DNA from: Schlesneria sphaerica
Lineage (GTDB): Bacteria > Planctomycetota > Planctomycetia > Planctomycetales > Planctomycetaceae
DNA length: 64,000 nucleotides
Reading direction: 5' to 3'
Assembly (NCBI RefSeq): GCF_044336245.1
Contig: NZ_CP172346.1
Span: 1,550,001 to 1,614,000 of the forward strand
Within the stretch, counting starts at the first letter, position 1, and the number at the start of each line of letters is the position of its first letter. Under the pieces are notes generated by a model that was not told the DNA's origin, made no database searches, and saw only the letters and a program-made list of their open reading frames with translations. Positions 35,870 to 44,824 of this stretch are shown piece after piece. Both the position numbers and the translations under genes were made by a program.

Positions 35870-36958
35870 ATGTCTACGCCGAAAATTGTCCTTACAGAGT
35901 TAACCCGCGTTCAATTGGCGGAGAAACTCGCGGAACTCGGGATCGATTCCAGGGCGATCAAAGCTGTCTGGAATGGCGTCTACGTCCGAGGACTGACCGA
36001 CTTTTCTCAGATGGACACACTCGCCCGGAAGACGCAGGCGCAACTGGCCGAACACTTCACCCTAGCCCGCCCGACGATCTCGCGGGAACTCATCTCGACC
36101 GATGGGACACGCAAATGGTTGCTCGAATGGACCGATGGACAACGGGTTGAGTCTGTCTTCATTCCGGAAACGGATCGGGGCGCTTTGTGCATCTCGTCCC
36201 AGATCGGCTGCACCTTATCGTGCAGTTTCTGTCATACCGGCACGATGAGACTCGCGCGGAACCTGACCGCAGCGGAAATTGTCGCGCAGGTCCTGAATGC
36301 CCGTGATCGTCTGCAGGAATGGGGACGCAAGCGAACCGAATGCCTCTGCACAAATCTCGTCCTGATGGGAATGGGCGAACCTCTTTTCAACTACGACCAC
36401 GTCGCCCGGGCCCTGCGAATCATCATGGACGGAGATGGCATCGGGATTTCCCGTCGCCGTATCATGCTTTCGACGGCCGGCGTCGTGCCGATGATTGAAC
36501 GCGTGGGTCGGGAACTGGGCGTCAACCTTGCGATTAGTTTGCATGCTGTCCGTGACGATCTGCGGAATGAACTTGTGCCATTAAACAAGAAATATCCGAT
36601 CAGCGAACTTCTGCGTGCCTGTCGTGAGTACCCTGCAGCAAGCAATGCGCGACGAATCACGTTCGAGTATGTCATGCTCAAGGATCTCAATGACTCCGAC
36701 GCGGATGCCCGCGAACTTGTTCGTCTTTTGCAAGGGATTCACGCCAAGGTCAACTTGATTCCGTGGAACCCCTGGCCCGGTGCGGCTTACCAGACTTCCA
36801 CATCTGAGCGGATCCAGGCCTTCGCCCGCATCATCGGCGAGGGGGGATTTTCGTCGGCCGTCCGAGCCACTCGGGGTGAAGACATCATGGCCGCCTGCGG
36901 ACAACTGAAATCGGATGCAGAAAACCTCCCGCCCAAGCTGCTGCGACTGCAAAGATAG
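35870..36958 (+). CDS. rlmN: 23S rRNA (adenine-2503-C2)-methyltransferase RlmN
   Basis: A 362-residue radical SAM enzyme. The cluster motif is CTLSCSFCHTG (CxxxCxxC). FIPETDRGALCISSQIGC precedes it, followed by LVLMGMGEPLFNYDHVARAL, STAGVVPMI and LAISLHAVRDDLRNELVP, all diagnostic of RlmN. The C-terminal GGFSSAVRATRGEDIMAACGQL contains the second catalytic cysteine. It methylates A2503 of 23S rRNA and in some bacteria A37 of tRNAs. Cfr, a resistance paralogue, is less likely given the N-terminal domain and length. The product is complete, and the gene is probably monocistronic. Confidence 0.96.
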   Translation: MSTPKIVLTELTRVQLAEKLAELGIDSRAIKAVWNGVYVRGLTDFSQMDTLARKTQAQLAEHFTLARPTISRELISTDGTRKWLLEWTDGQRVESVFIPETDRGALCISSQIGCTLSCSFCHTGTMRLARNLTAAEIVAQVLNARDRLQEWGRKRTECLCTNLVLMGMGEPLFNYDHVARALRIIMDGDGIGISRRRIMLSTAGVVPMIERVGRELGVNLAISLHAVRDDLRNELVPLNKKYPISELLRACREYPAASNARRITFEYVMLKDLNDSDADARELVRLLQGIHAKVNLIPWNPWPGAAYQTSTSERIQAFARIIGEGGFSSAVRATRGEDIMAACGQLKSDAENLPPKLLRLQR

Positions 36959-37269
36959 TCTCACGACACTTCGCACGACAGCTTTAATACCTTTTATTTC
37001 CCGCCGGTTCAGTACCACCGGGACACGTCAGGAACTGGGCATGGCTGAGAATCTCCGGCATTTTCTCCATCTCCTCAACAAGACGAGACTTCCTGCTCTG
37101 CAGTGCAGAAGCACCTTCACATGATGAGTTGTGAATACGACTGTCTTATAATAGTATTTATTCGTCAGTTTGGGCGGGTGGAGCGGGCGGTACTGCGTCC
37201 GCAGCCCCCGTCGATCATGCGCAAGTGTCGTAGCGATTCAGGGATCGGACTCATACGGGACCATCAGAG
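36959..37269. other. Intergenic region upstream of the PhyH gene
   Basis: No gene was seen. It contains an exact TATAAT at 37147-37152, about 120 bases before the PhyH start codon, but no good -35 box at normal spacing. It is noted as a possible promoter only. Confidence 0.35.
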
Positions 37270-38022
37270 ATGCCATACGAACGCGAGAAACGGCTTTACG
37301 AAGAGCAGGGCTTTGTAATCGTGAGGCAACTGCTTCCCGAATCGAAATTTGCTGAGTTACGCGAAAACATGGACCGATACATTCGCGACGTGGTCCCGTC
37401 CCTTCCCGACAGCGAAGCGTTCTATCAGGACCGGTCACGACCCGAGACACTCAAGCAACTTCAGCGCATCGGTCGCGACGCTTACTTTCGCGAATTCATG
37501 CAAGACTCCCCCTTCAATGAACTCGCAGCCGCACTGGTCGGCGAAGAAGTGGAAGCCGAAGAGCCGGAATGGTTCAATAAGCCCCCCGGCACCAATCACG
37601 TGACACCGCCCCATCAGGATAACTACTACTTCTGCCTCACACCGTCGAATGTCATCACCATCTGGATGGCACTTGATTCTGTCGACGCAGAGAACGGCTG
37701 CCTCCGGTATGTTTCCGGATCGCATCGCGAGGGATACCGCAATCACGCTCGATCCAAAATCCTGGGATTTTCACAGGGCATCATCGACTACACCCCCGAT
37801 GACTTCACGCGTGAAGTGGCCATTTGCCTGCAACCAGGCGATGTGGTGGCCCATCACGGGATGACCATTCATCGAGCTGACGCCAATATTTCCGCTGAGC
37901 GACACCGGCGATCGTTCGCCATGGTGTTCAAAGGGATCTCGTGCCGCCGTGACGAAGAAGCCTTCGCACGTTACGAAAAATCAGCTCGCGCACAGCGGCA
38001 GGAAATGGGGCTGAAAAACTAG
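37270..38022 (+). CDS. Phytanoyl-CoA dioxygenase (PhyH) family oxygenase
   Basis: A 250-residue Fe(II)/2-oxoglutarate-dependent oxygenase of the PhyH family. The iron ligands are His and Asp in PPHQDNYYF and a distal His in MTIHRADANIS; the 2-oxoglutarate arginine is probably in ERHRRSFAMVFKG. The beta-helix segment VITIWMALDSVDAENGCLRY is typical. Family members hydroxylate lipids, amino acids and natural products; the substrate is unknown. It is followed after 63 bases by a propeller-type gene in the same direction, which may share its transcript. Confidence 0.9.
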   Translation: MPYEREKRLYEEQGFVIVRQLLPESKFAELRENMDRYIRDVVPSLPDSEAFYQDRSRPETLKQLQRIGRDAYFREFMQDSPFNELAAALVGEEVEAEEPEWFNKPPGTNHVTPPHQDNYYFCLTPSNVITIWMALDSVDAENGCLRYVSGSHREGYRNHARSKILGFSQGIIDYTPDDFTREVAICLQPGDVVAHHGMTIHRADANISAERHRRSFAMVFKGISCRRDEEAFARYEKSARAQRQEMGLKN

Positions 38023-38085
38023 CACCCCCATCCCCCGGTCTGTCATTGTTCGGATCCCCCTTCTCAATACGAGGCATATCCCACC

Positions 38086-39135
38086 ATGATCGACATGGGC
38101 CGATCGAGAACCGCGTCATCCATAGTTCACATGGTCCCGACTGACCCCGGGCCTGTGTGGACGAAGGATCGTCGGATCCTGCTGGACGCTCCGCCAGATG
38201 AGGATACAAACCCCCGCCCCGAAGCAATCTGGCCGACTGATGCCGTGAGAACAGGTCTTTCAGGGGTCGTCGCGCCGCGCGTGATCCGACTGCCTGATGG
38301 CATGTACCGGATGTTCTACACGCAGATTCTTCCGCAGCCGGGCCATCCGGGCGGCGCCAATGACTACGACCACTCCATGGCGCGAATCATCAGCGCCCAC
38401 TCAACCGATGGGGAAAACTGGCAACCCGAACCCGGCGTTCGCCTTGGCCCCGTGGACGCAGGCAACGACATCCTGCGAGTCGTGTCGTCCGAAGTTGTGC
38501 CGACAGCCGACGCGAATACCCTGCGGATGTACTTTGAGTGCAGTGCCGGCCCCCAGTCCGACTCAAATTCCATCCGCAGCGCGCTCTCTACCGATGAAGG
38601 ATTGACCTGGAGACTCGAAGAGGGTGACCGCCTTGCGAAGCGGGGCTGTAATTATTCAGCACCCCGAATCGTGTTTCTCGACAACGGACAAAGTCGACTC
38701 TACTGCTACGAGCGGGGACGGGGAATTATCAGCGCAATTGCCGGAATGGATGGCCTGCAGTTTCAGCTCGAACCGGGTGTGCGAATCGCGCAGGACGGCC
38801 CCTATGATCGCTGCTTCGCATTCGCTCCGGAAATCGTCCGCACCCCTGAAACCCCCAGCTACGTCATGTACTACGCCGGATATCGCGAACCGAACCGTGC
38901 CTTCATCCTGCGAGCAACCTCCTCAGAAGGACTGAACTGGATCAAAGAACCGCAACCCGCGATCTCACCTGGGCCGACGGGTTGGGACGCGGCTAAATCT
39001 TCTGAGATGTGCATTATCAGACTCCCTACTCCACCGGGTTCACCTCCTCGTTACCGGATGTTCTACGAAGCGTGCGACGGTACAGCACAAGGGGAACGGG
39101 GTGTCTGGAGAATCGTCAGCGCCACAACAACCTGA
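38086..39135 (+). CDS. Glycosidase-like beta-propeller protein
   Basis: A 349-residue soluble protein built of repeated propeller blades with sialidase/GH43-like patterns: RVIRLPDGMYRMFYTQ, ISAHSTDGENWQPEPG, SALSTDEGLTWRLEEG, LRATSSEGLNWIKEP and YRMFYEACDG. The S-x-D-x-G-x-x-W pattern resembles Asp-box blades. It has no signal peptide, so it is probably cytosolic or the true start lies elsewhere. Glycosidase activity cannot be confirmed, since catalytic residues could not be assigned. It may be co-transcribed with the PhyH gene. Confidence 0.6.
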   Translation: MIDMGRSRTASSIVHMVPTDPGPVWTKDRRILLDAPPDEDTNPRPEAIWPTDAVRTGLSGVVAPRVIRLPDGMYRMFYTQILPQPGHPGGANDYDHSMARIISAHSTDGENWQPEPGVRLGPVDAGNDILRVVSSEVVPTADANTLRMYFECSAGPQSDSNSIRSALSTDEGLTWRLEEGDRLAKRGCNYSAPRIVFLDNGQSRLYCYERGRGIISAIAGMDGLQFQLEPGVRIAQDGPYDRCFAFAPEIVRTPETPSYVMYYAGYREPNRAFILRATSSEGLNWIKEPQPAISPGPTGWDAAKSSEMCIIRLPTPPGSPPRYRMFYEACDGTAQGERGVWRIVSATTT

Positions 39136-39274
39136 CTGCTCCGAACGACCGATATCCGCCCGAGGTGTAATCGGAGTTCCCGCCAAACATAAAGGCCCCG
39201 ACAAGACGGGAACGGGCCGAACCGTTCTCTCGAAGGCCCTGACGAGATCCACAGATCGCATCGACTGCTCAGGT

Positions 39275-39283
39275 TGCTACAAT
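39275..39283 (+). promoter_or_regulatory. Putative extended -10 promoter upstream of pyk
   Basis: TGCTACAAT is an extended -10 element (TGn plus a five-of-six match). No clear -35 box lies 16-18 bases upstream, which is tolerated for extended -10 promoters. It would give a leader of about 90 bases to the GTG start of pyruvate kinase, or a very short one to the alternative ATG at 39309. Confidence 0.3.
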
Positions 39284-39380
39284 CCGCATTCATGCGCCCG
39301 GTCGCAGAATGAATGGAACTCTGGCAAAGGATCACTCGAAGATGGATCTCTGGCAACGAAAATACGCAGAAGGACCTTTG

Positions 39381-40814
39381 GTGAAGACCAAGATCGTGGC
39401 CACGGTCGGGCCCGCATCTGCGTCGTACGAAAAACTGACGGAACTGGTCCTCGCGGGTGTGGATGTCTTCCGGCTCAACTTTGCCCATGGAACCTATGAG
39501 TGGTTCGATCAGGTCGTCACCTGGATCCGTCAGGTCTCGACCGAGCTCAACCAACCCATTGCCATCCTTGCAGACCTCGCCGGCCCCAAGATCCGACTCG
39601 GCGAACTCCCCCCCGACGGACTGCGCTGCCGACACGGAGCGAGAATCGAATTCGTCCATCAGGTCGAGCCAGGGCGCCTGGATCAACTGACGTGCACGTA
39701 CGAGCAATTGATCGATGACTTGCGAGTCAACGATCGGGTACTGCTCGCGGACGGCTCGGTGTCACTACGCGTCGTGGAGACTCACCCCAAACTGGGCAAA
39801 GTCGTCTGCGAGGTCGTTCAGCCTGGACTGATCCGCAGTCGCCAGGGAGTCAATCTTCCCGGAGCGATCCTGAGCACCCCCAGCGTCACCGCGAAAGATC
39901 GGGCGGACCTGCAATGGATTCTTGACCATGGCCTGGACTATGTCGGACTGAGCTTCGTTCGCAACTCCGAAGACATTCGCCTGCTGAAGCAGATCATCTC
40001 GGAACACCCGACAACCACGCGTCCCTGGATCGTCGCCAAGATCGAAAAACCCGAAGCCATCGCAGATCTCGAGCAGATCATCATTGAAACAGACGCTGTC
40101 ATGGTGGCTCGCGGTGACCTGGGGGTCGAGGCTGATGTCTTCCGTGTCCCGGCGCTTCAGAAGCAGATCATCCGGATGTGCAATGAGCATCGCACCCCGG
40201 TCATTACTGCCACTCAAATGCTCGATTCGATGCAGAAAAGTGAACTGCCGACACGTGCAGAAGCGAGCGACGTCTTCAACGCCGTGCTCGACGGAACAGA
40301 CGCCGTCATGCTGTCGGGTGAGACCGCCGCAGGCGATTATCCGGTCGAAGCGGTCGCGATGATGAGCCGGATCGCGCGCGAGGCCGAGCGGATGCTCGAA
40401 CCGCGCATCAGCCTCAGCGACTCACGCAGCACACACCGCACCCGGGCCACGGCCATCACGGAAGCGGTGACCCACGGAGCGGGAACAGCCGCTGAACATT
40501 TAAATGCAGATTTGATCGTTGCAGCAACACGCGGGGGGAAGACGGCGATGTCGATCTCCAAACAGCGTCCCCGCATTCCGATTCTGGGCCTGACCGACCG
40601 GCCCGAAGTCGCCCGGCGACTCTGCCTGTTCTGGGGTGTCACACCGGTAGAAACTTCTGCGGTTTCGTTGCCACCCCGGGAACAGATCGCCTTCGTTGAA
40701 CAGCTCGGGCGTGCTCGAAAAATGCTGGATTCGGGCCGAAAACTCGTCCTGATCGGAAGCTCTGACTGGAAGCTCGAATGGCACGACATGATGCTCGTCC
40801 ACGTGGTTCCTTAG
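39381..40814 (+). CDS. pyk: Pyruvate kinase
   Basis: A 477-residue pyruvate kinase. The N-terminal barrel starts with KTKIVATVGPAS; the active-site lysine region is IVAKIEKPEAI, followed by MVARGDLGVE with the metal-binding Glu/Asp and TATQMLDSM. The C-terminal domain follows (GVTPVETSAVSLPP). It makes pyruvate and ATP from phosphoenolpyruvate and ADP in glycolysis. The GTG at 39381 is six bases from AGAAGGA and begins exactly at the family start. In-frame ATGs at 39309 and 39342 would add up to 24 residues, with weaker ribosome sites. Confidence 0.96.
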   Translation: MKTKIVATVGPASASYEKLTELVLAGVDVFRLNFAHGTYEWFDQVVTWIRQVSTELNQPIAILADLAGPKIRLGELPPDGLRCRHGARIEFVHQVEPGRLDQLTCTYEQLIDDLRVNDRVLLADGSVSLRVVETHPKLGKVVCEVVQPGLIRSRQGVNLPGAILSTPSVTAKDRADLQWILDHGLDYVGLSFVRNSEDIRLLKQIISEHPTTTRPWIVAKIEKPEAIADLEQIIIETDAVMVARGDLGVEADVFRVPALQKQIIRMCNEHRTPVITATQMLDSMQKSELPTRAEASDVFNAVLDGTDAVMLSGETAAGDYPVEAVAMMSRIAREAERMLEPRISLSDSRSTHRTRATAITEAVTHGAGTAAEHLNADLIVAATRGGKTAMSISKQRPRIPILGLTDRPEVARRLCLFWGVTPVETSAVSLPPREQIAFVEQLGRARKMLDSGRKLVLIGSSDWKLEWHDMMLVHVVP

Positions 40815-40836
40815 TCGTTCCTTAAGGGTCGACAGG

Positions 40837-40871
40837 TCGTGTCCTCGGCGGTCCAACGCCCGAGGACACGA
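40837..40871 (+). terminator. Hairpin downstream of pyk
   Basis: An eleven-base stem (TCGTGTCCTCG with CGAGGACACGA) encloses a 13-base loop, 22 bases past the pyk stop. No T-run follows. It is the most likely end of the pyk transcript. Confidence 0.5.
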
Positions 40872-41057
40872 TCGTGGGAAACGGGTCGTGGCTGGACATT
40901 CAGTCATCACGTCACTAAACCATGATCTGATCTAGAGTGCACCGGCTATTGAAGTTGGCTCACTGGAACGCGGGTTGCTGGGAGCCTTTTGATCGGATTT
41001 CGACTGCCGAAATGGCGGCGAATTAATGTCACCACCCTTTGCGCGAGATGTGACTGC

Positions 41058-41792
41058 ATGAGTAAACCGGATGGCGCAATGATCGAGGCGATTGGCCTCA
41101 GCAAGTACTACGGGCCTTTTGCCGCGACACAGGATGTCTCTTTCTCAGTTCCCCGCGGTCAGGTGGCCGCGTTCCTGGGCCCCAACGGTGCGGGAAAATC
41201 AACAACGATGAAGTTGTTGACAGGGTTCCTGGCCCCGAGTGCAGGGACGGCAAAAATCGGTGGACTGGACATGTCCGTCGACCGGATCAAGGCGGCCGAG
41301 TTACTTGGTTATCTACCCGAGAACGGTCCGCTCTATCTGGAAATGACCCCCTCTTCCATCCTGCGTTTCCTGGGCGAAGCACGCGGATTGTCCGGAGGAA
41401 GGCTCAGCGAGCGATTGGACTTTGTCGCTCAGAAGTGTTCATTGAAGGGTGTCTGGGGCAAACCCATCAGCAAGTTGTCGAAGGGCTTCCGGCAGCGCGT
41501 CGGTATGGCCCAGGCCCTGCTGCATGACCCCCAGGTGCTGATTCTGGATGAGCCGACAAGCGGCCTTGATCCGAACCAGACACACGATGTGCGCGAACTG
41601 ATTCTCAGTCTTGCCAAAACGAAAACAATCCTGCTTTCGACGCACATTCTGACGGAAGTCAAAGCCGTCTGTAATCGAGTGATCCTGATCAATGACGGTC
41701 GAATCGTACTCGATGGTTCTATTGATGAGTTGGAACGGGGCGGCCACAGCATGGACCAGCGGTTCCGACAGTTGACGGGCGCCGCGAAGTAA
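41058..41792 (+). CDS. GldA-like ABC transporter ATP-binding protein
   Basis: A 244-residue ATPase with Walker A GPNGAGKSTTMK, signature LSKGFRQRVGMAQALLHDP, Walker B VLILDEPTSGLDPNQ and switch His in LSTHILTEV. It belongs to the group that pairs with ABC-2 membrane proteins of the GldF type, for which the GldA name is used in gliding Bacteroidetes. Its membrane partner is encoded 257 bases downstream. No gliding machinery is evident, so the role is probably general export or lipid handling. The start is ATG 41058; ATG 41079 is an alternative. Confidence 0.9.
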   Translation: MSKPDGAMIEAIGLSKYYGPFAATQDVSFSVPRGQVAAFLGPNGAGKSTTMKLLTGFLAPSAGTAKIGGLDMSVDRIKAAELLGYLPENGPLYLEMTPSSILRFLGEARGLSGGRLSERLDFVAQKCSLKGVWGKPISKLSKGFRQRVGMAQALLHDPQVLILDEPTSGLDPNQTHDVRELILSLAKTKTILLSTHILTEVKAVCNRVILINDGRIVLDGSIDELERGGHSMDQRFRQLTGAAK

Positions 41793-42049
41793 CACGCCCC
41801 CTGCCGTCAGGTTGGGGTCACAAGCAAACGCGGTATGGTCAACGAGTTCACTGGGACCGAGTTGCTTCTGTCGGTGAATGCTCAGCGAGGGTCATCCTGC
41901 CGGATGACACGTTCAGAACAACGGACGACAGGCAACTTGTTAGACGGATTCGATCGGGGTGTGTGACCTCGGTATGCGGGCAGCGGTGATTACCAGTTGC
42001 CCTGAACTGATCAGATTATTGTTTCTCAATTTGACAGGGATCGCCACAG

Positions 42050-44728
42050 ATGCGTTCGCATGTTGTCCTTGCGGTCTTCAAACGCAACTTCTGGAGTTAT
42101 TTCTCAGGAGTTATCGGATACCTCTTCATCGTGGTGTTCGTCTTTCTGGGTGCGTTTGCAGCCTTCCAGGAAAAGTTTTTCGCGAATAATGTTGCCAGTC
42201 TCGATCAATTGAACGAGTGGTTTCCTCAACTGCTGTTGTTCATTATTCCCGCCATCACGATGGGGATCTGGTCCGAAGAACGAAAGCTGGGGACCGAAGA
42301 GTTGCTCTTCACACTTCCGGTCTCGAACCTGGAGGTTCTCTTCGGGAAATATCTGGCAGTCGTCGCGGTCTACACCGTGGCTCTCGGATTCTCACTGACA
42401 AACGTCCTGATCTTGAACTGGATCGGCTCCCCGGACCCCGGTGTCATCATGACCACCTACTTGGGATACTGGCTGGCGGGTTGTGCCCTGCTCGCAGCAG
42501 GGATGGTCGCATCACAGCTCACCAGCAATGCCACCGTCGCCTTCGTGCTGGGCTCAGCCTTGTGCGCAATTCCCGTCTTTGCCGAACGTCTTTCCTTCGT
42601 CCTGAAGTCAGTCGTCCCGGAAGGGGTCTTTGAAGGCCTCAGTCTGTCATCCCAGTTAAAGCCATTCGGGATCGGACTTATCCCTTCACAAGGGCTCTTT
42701 TACTTTGTGGCTCTGGCCGGGTTGATGCTGTACATCAATTATGTCCTGATCGGATATCGCCACTGGAACAATGGCGCTGCAGGCACGAATATGGGTCCCC
42801 AGTACCTGGTTCGTTCCGTCTCGCTGTTGCTCATCCTGTTCGGCCTGGGTGTCGTCCTCTCACAAAAGGGTTTCCGATCCGACTGGACTGCTGAAAAGCT
42901 TTACTCGTTCAGCAGTACGACCAGCCAGGTTGTGAAGGACCTCAAGAGCGATCGACCTGTTTCGATTCAGGCCTTCGTCAGTCGTACTCCTCCCCGTGAC
43001 TATGTCTCGGTCAAGAGCACGCTGCTTGGCCTGCTCGGTCAGTACGGACAAAGTTCGCCGAATGTCACTGTTCGCATCGTCGAAGTCGATCCTGCCAGCG
43101 AGCAGGCAGAAGAAGCCAAACAATACGGCATCGAATTCCGCGATGTTCAGTTCGAGCGTGAAGGTCGAATGCTTGTTGAAAAAGTTGCGATGGGTGCTGT
43201 CATCAATAGTGGTGCCAACGAAGTCGTGATTCCTCACTTCGGCAAGGGAACGCCGATCGAATACGAACTGACCCGTTCGATCCAGGTCGCCGCCAACGAG
43301 AAGCGAAAGACAATCGGGATTCTCGAAAGTGATGCCAAGCTGACGGGGGGCTTCGACATGCAAACGTTCCGGCAGTCACCCGAGTGGCGGATCGTCGCAG
43401 AACTGAAGAAGTCCTATAACGTTGAAAGTGTTCCCGCCTCGGCCCCGATTCACGATTCCAAGTTCGATGTGTTGATCTCGGTACTCCCCAGTTCTCTGGG
43501 AGCCAATGAGTTGGAAAACCTGGTCAACTACGTGAAGACAGGGAAACCCGTCCTGATTCTGGATGACCCGCTTCCCGCCACAAACCCCTCGCTTGCACCA
43601 CGGCAACCGAAGCCAAAAGCAGGTGGCAACCCGATGATGAGCATGGGAATGCCAAACGAGCAAAAGGCTTTCGGCGGAAAGGCCACTTCACTCGTCGACC
43701 TGCTCGGGATCGAATGGGTCTATGACCAGATTGTCTGGGACAACACATCACTGTACCTGCATCCCGAATACGAAAAGCTGCTCCGCGAAGAAATCATTTC
43801 GATCAGTCCGCAAAGTGGCAATTCGAAGGCGTTCAACCCTGACAGCCCGATCACGAATCGCCTGCAGGAAGTGATGCTGTTCTTCTCAGGCTCGATCAAG
43901 GAACGTGAACTCCGTTCCGGGCAGGAAAAGACTCTGGAGTTCACTCCACTGCTGCTCACCGGTCGAAACTCCGGTTTGCTGGACTGGGACGATCTGGTGA
44001 AGAGCAGCATGTTCGGGATGAACATCGATTCCAACCCGCGCCGCATCACAGACGAGGTTGCTCACATCGTCGCGGCAGAGATTGTTTCCACTAAGGATGC
44101 CAAGGAGAACAAAATCAACGTGATCTACGTTGCAGATACCGATCTGGTCTCTGACTTCTTCTTCCATCTGCGTGAAACGAAACAGTTCAACCTCGATCTG
44201 GACAACGTCACGTTCGTCCTGAATGCAGTGGACAAGCTGGCCGACGACACCGCGATGATCGACCTGCGAAATCGACGGCCGAAAGTCCGTACGCTGACCG
44301 CGATCGAACGTCAGACAAAAGCGTTCAATGCAGCGGCGAACGAAGAGCGTAAACTGGCTTCCGATGAAGCCAAGAAAGCACTCAAGGACGCAAAGGATCG
44401 TCTGGCAGAGAAAGTCGAAAAGATCAAAAACAATGAATCGCTCGACGAAGACAGCAAGATGCAGCAGCTGATGATGGCTCAACAGGAAGAGGCACGGCGC
44501 CTGGAAGTGGAAGAGGCAAACATCAATCAGGCCAAAGAAAAGAAGATTGATGAGAGCAAGACCAAAATGGACCGGCTGACTCGAGAAGTCGAAAGCAGCT
44601 ACTACACCCGGTCACTGCTGGCCTCACCCATTCCCGCCATCATGCTGGGACTCATCGTCTGGCTGATCCGCAAGAACAATGAACAACGCGATATCGCCCC
44701 TGCTCGCCGAATTGGCGGACGTGGCTAA
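42050..44728 (+). CDS. GldF-GldG fusion membrane protein
   Basis: An 892-residue protein. Residues 1-235 form an ABC-2-type permease with six membrane segments (GVIGYLFIVVFVFLGAFAAF, IPAITMGIWSEERKLGTEEL). A further segment at about 245-262 opens the GldG-like part, whose large extracytoplasmic ABC_transp_aux domain (about 270-690) includes KGTPIEYELTRSIQ and a DxxLP-like core. A charged coiled coil (about 755-850) leads to a last membrane segment (LASPIPAIMLGLIVWLIR). In Bacteroidetes GldF and GldG are separate proteins; here they are one. It should form the membrane part of a transporter with the GldA-like ATPase. Confidence 0.87.
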   Translation: MRSHVVLAVFKRNFWSYFSGVIGYLFIVVFVFLGAFAAFQEKFFANNVASLDQLNEWFPQLLLFIIPAITMGIWSEERKLGTEELLFTLPVSNLEVLFGKYLAVVAVYTVALGFSLTNVLILNWIGSPDPGVIMTTYLGYWLAGCALLAAGMVASQLTSNATVAFVLGSALCAIPVFAERLSFVLKSVVPEGVFEGLSLSSQLKPFGIGLIPSQGLFYFVALAGLMLYINYVLIGYRHWNNGAAGTNMGPQYLVRSVSLLLILFGLGVVLSQKGFRSDWTAEKLYSFSSTTSQVVKDLKSDRPVSIQAFVSRTPPRDYVSVKSTLLGLLGQYGQSSPNVTVRIVEVDPASEQAEEAKQYGIEFRDVQFEREGRMLVEKVAMGAVINSGANEVVIPHFGKGTPIEYELTRSIQVAANEKRKTIGILESDAKLTGGFDMQTFRQSPEWRIVAELKKSYNVESVPASAPIHDSKFDVLISVLPSSLGANELENLVNYVKTGKPVLILDDPLPATNPSLAPRQPKPKAGGNPMMSMGMPNEQKAFGGKATSLVDLLGIEWVYDQIVWDNTSLYLHPEYEKLLREEIISISPQSGNSKAFNPDSPITNRLQEVMLFFSGSIKERELRSGQEKTLEFTPLLLTGRNSGLLDWDDLVKSSMFGMNIDSNPRRITDEVAHIVAAEIVSTKDAKENKINVIYVADTDLVSDFFFHLRETKQFNLDLDNVTFVLNAVDKLADDTAMIDLRNRRPKVRTLTAIERQTKAFNAAANEERKLASDEAKKALKDAKDRLAEKVEKIKNNESLDEDSKMQQLMMAQQEEARRLEVEEANINQAKEKKIDESKTKMDRLTREVESSYYTRSLLASPIPAIMLGLIVWLIRKNNEQRDIAPARRIGGRG

Positions 44729-44824
44729 ACGACCGTTGTTTGAAGAATACCATCCAACTTACAGGCGTTGTCAGATGAATGACGACTCTATTTCCAACCG
44801 AATTCATTCCGCAGGAGCTTCGTT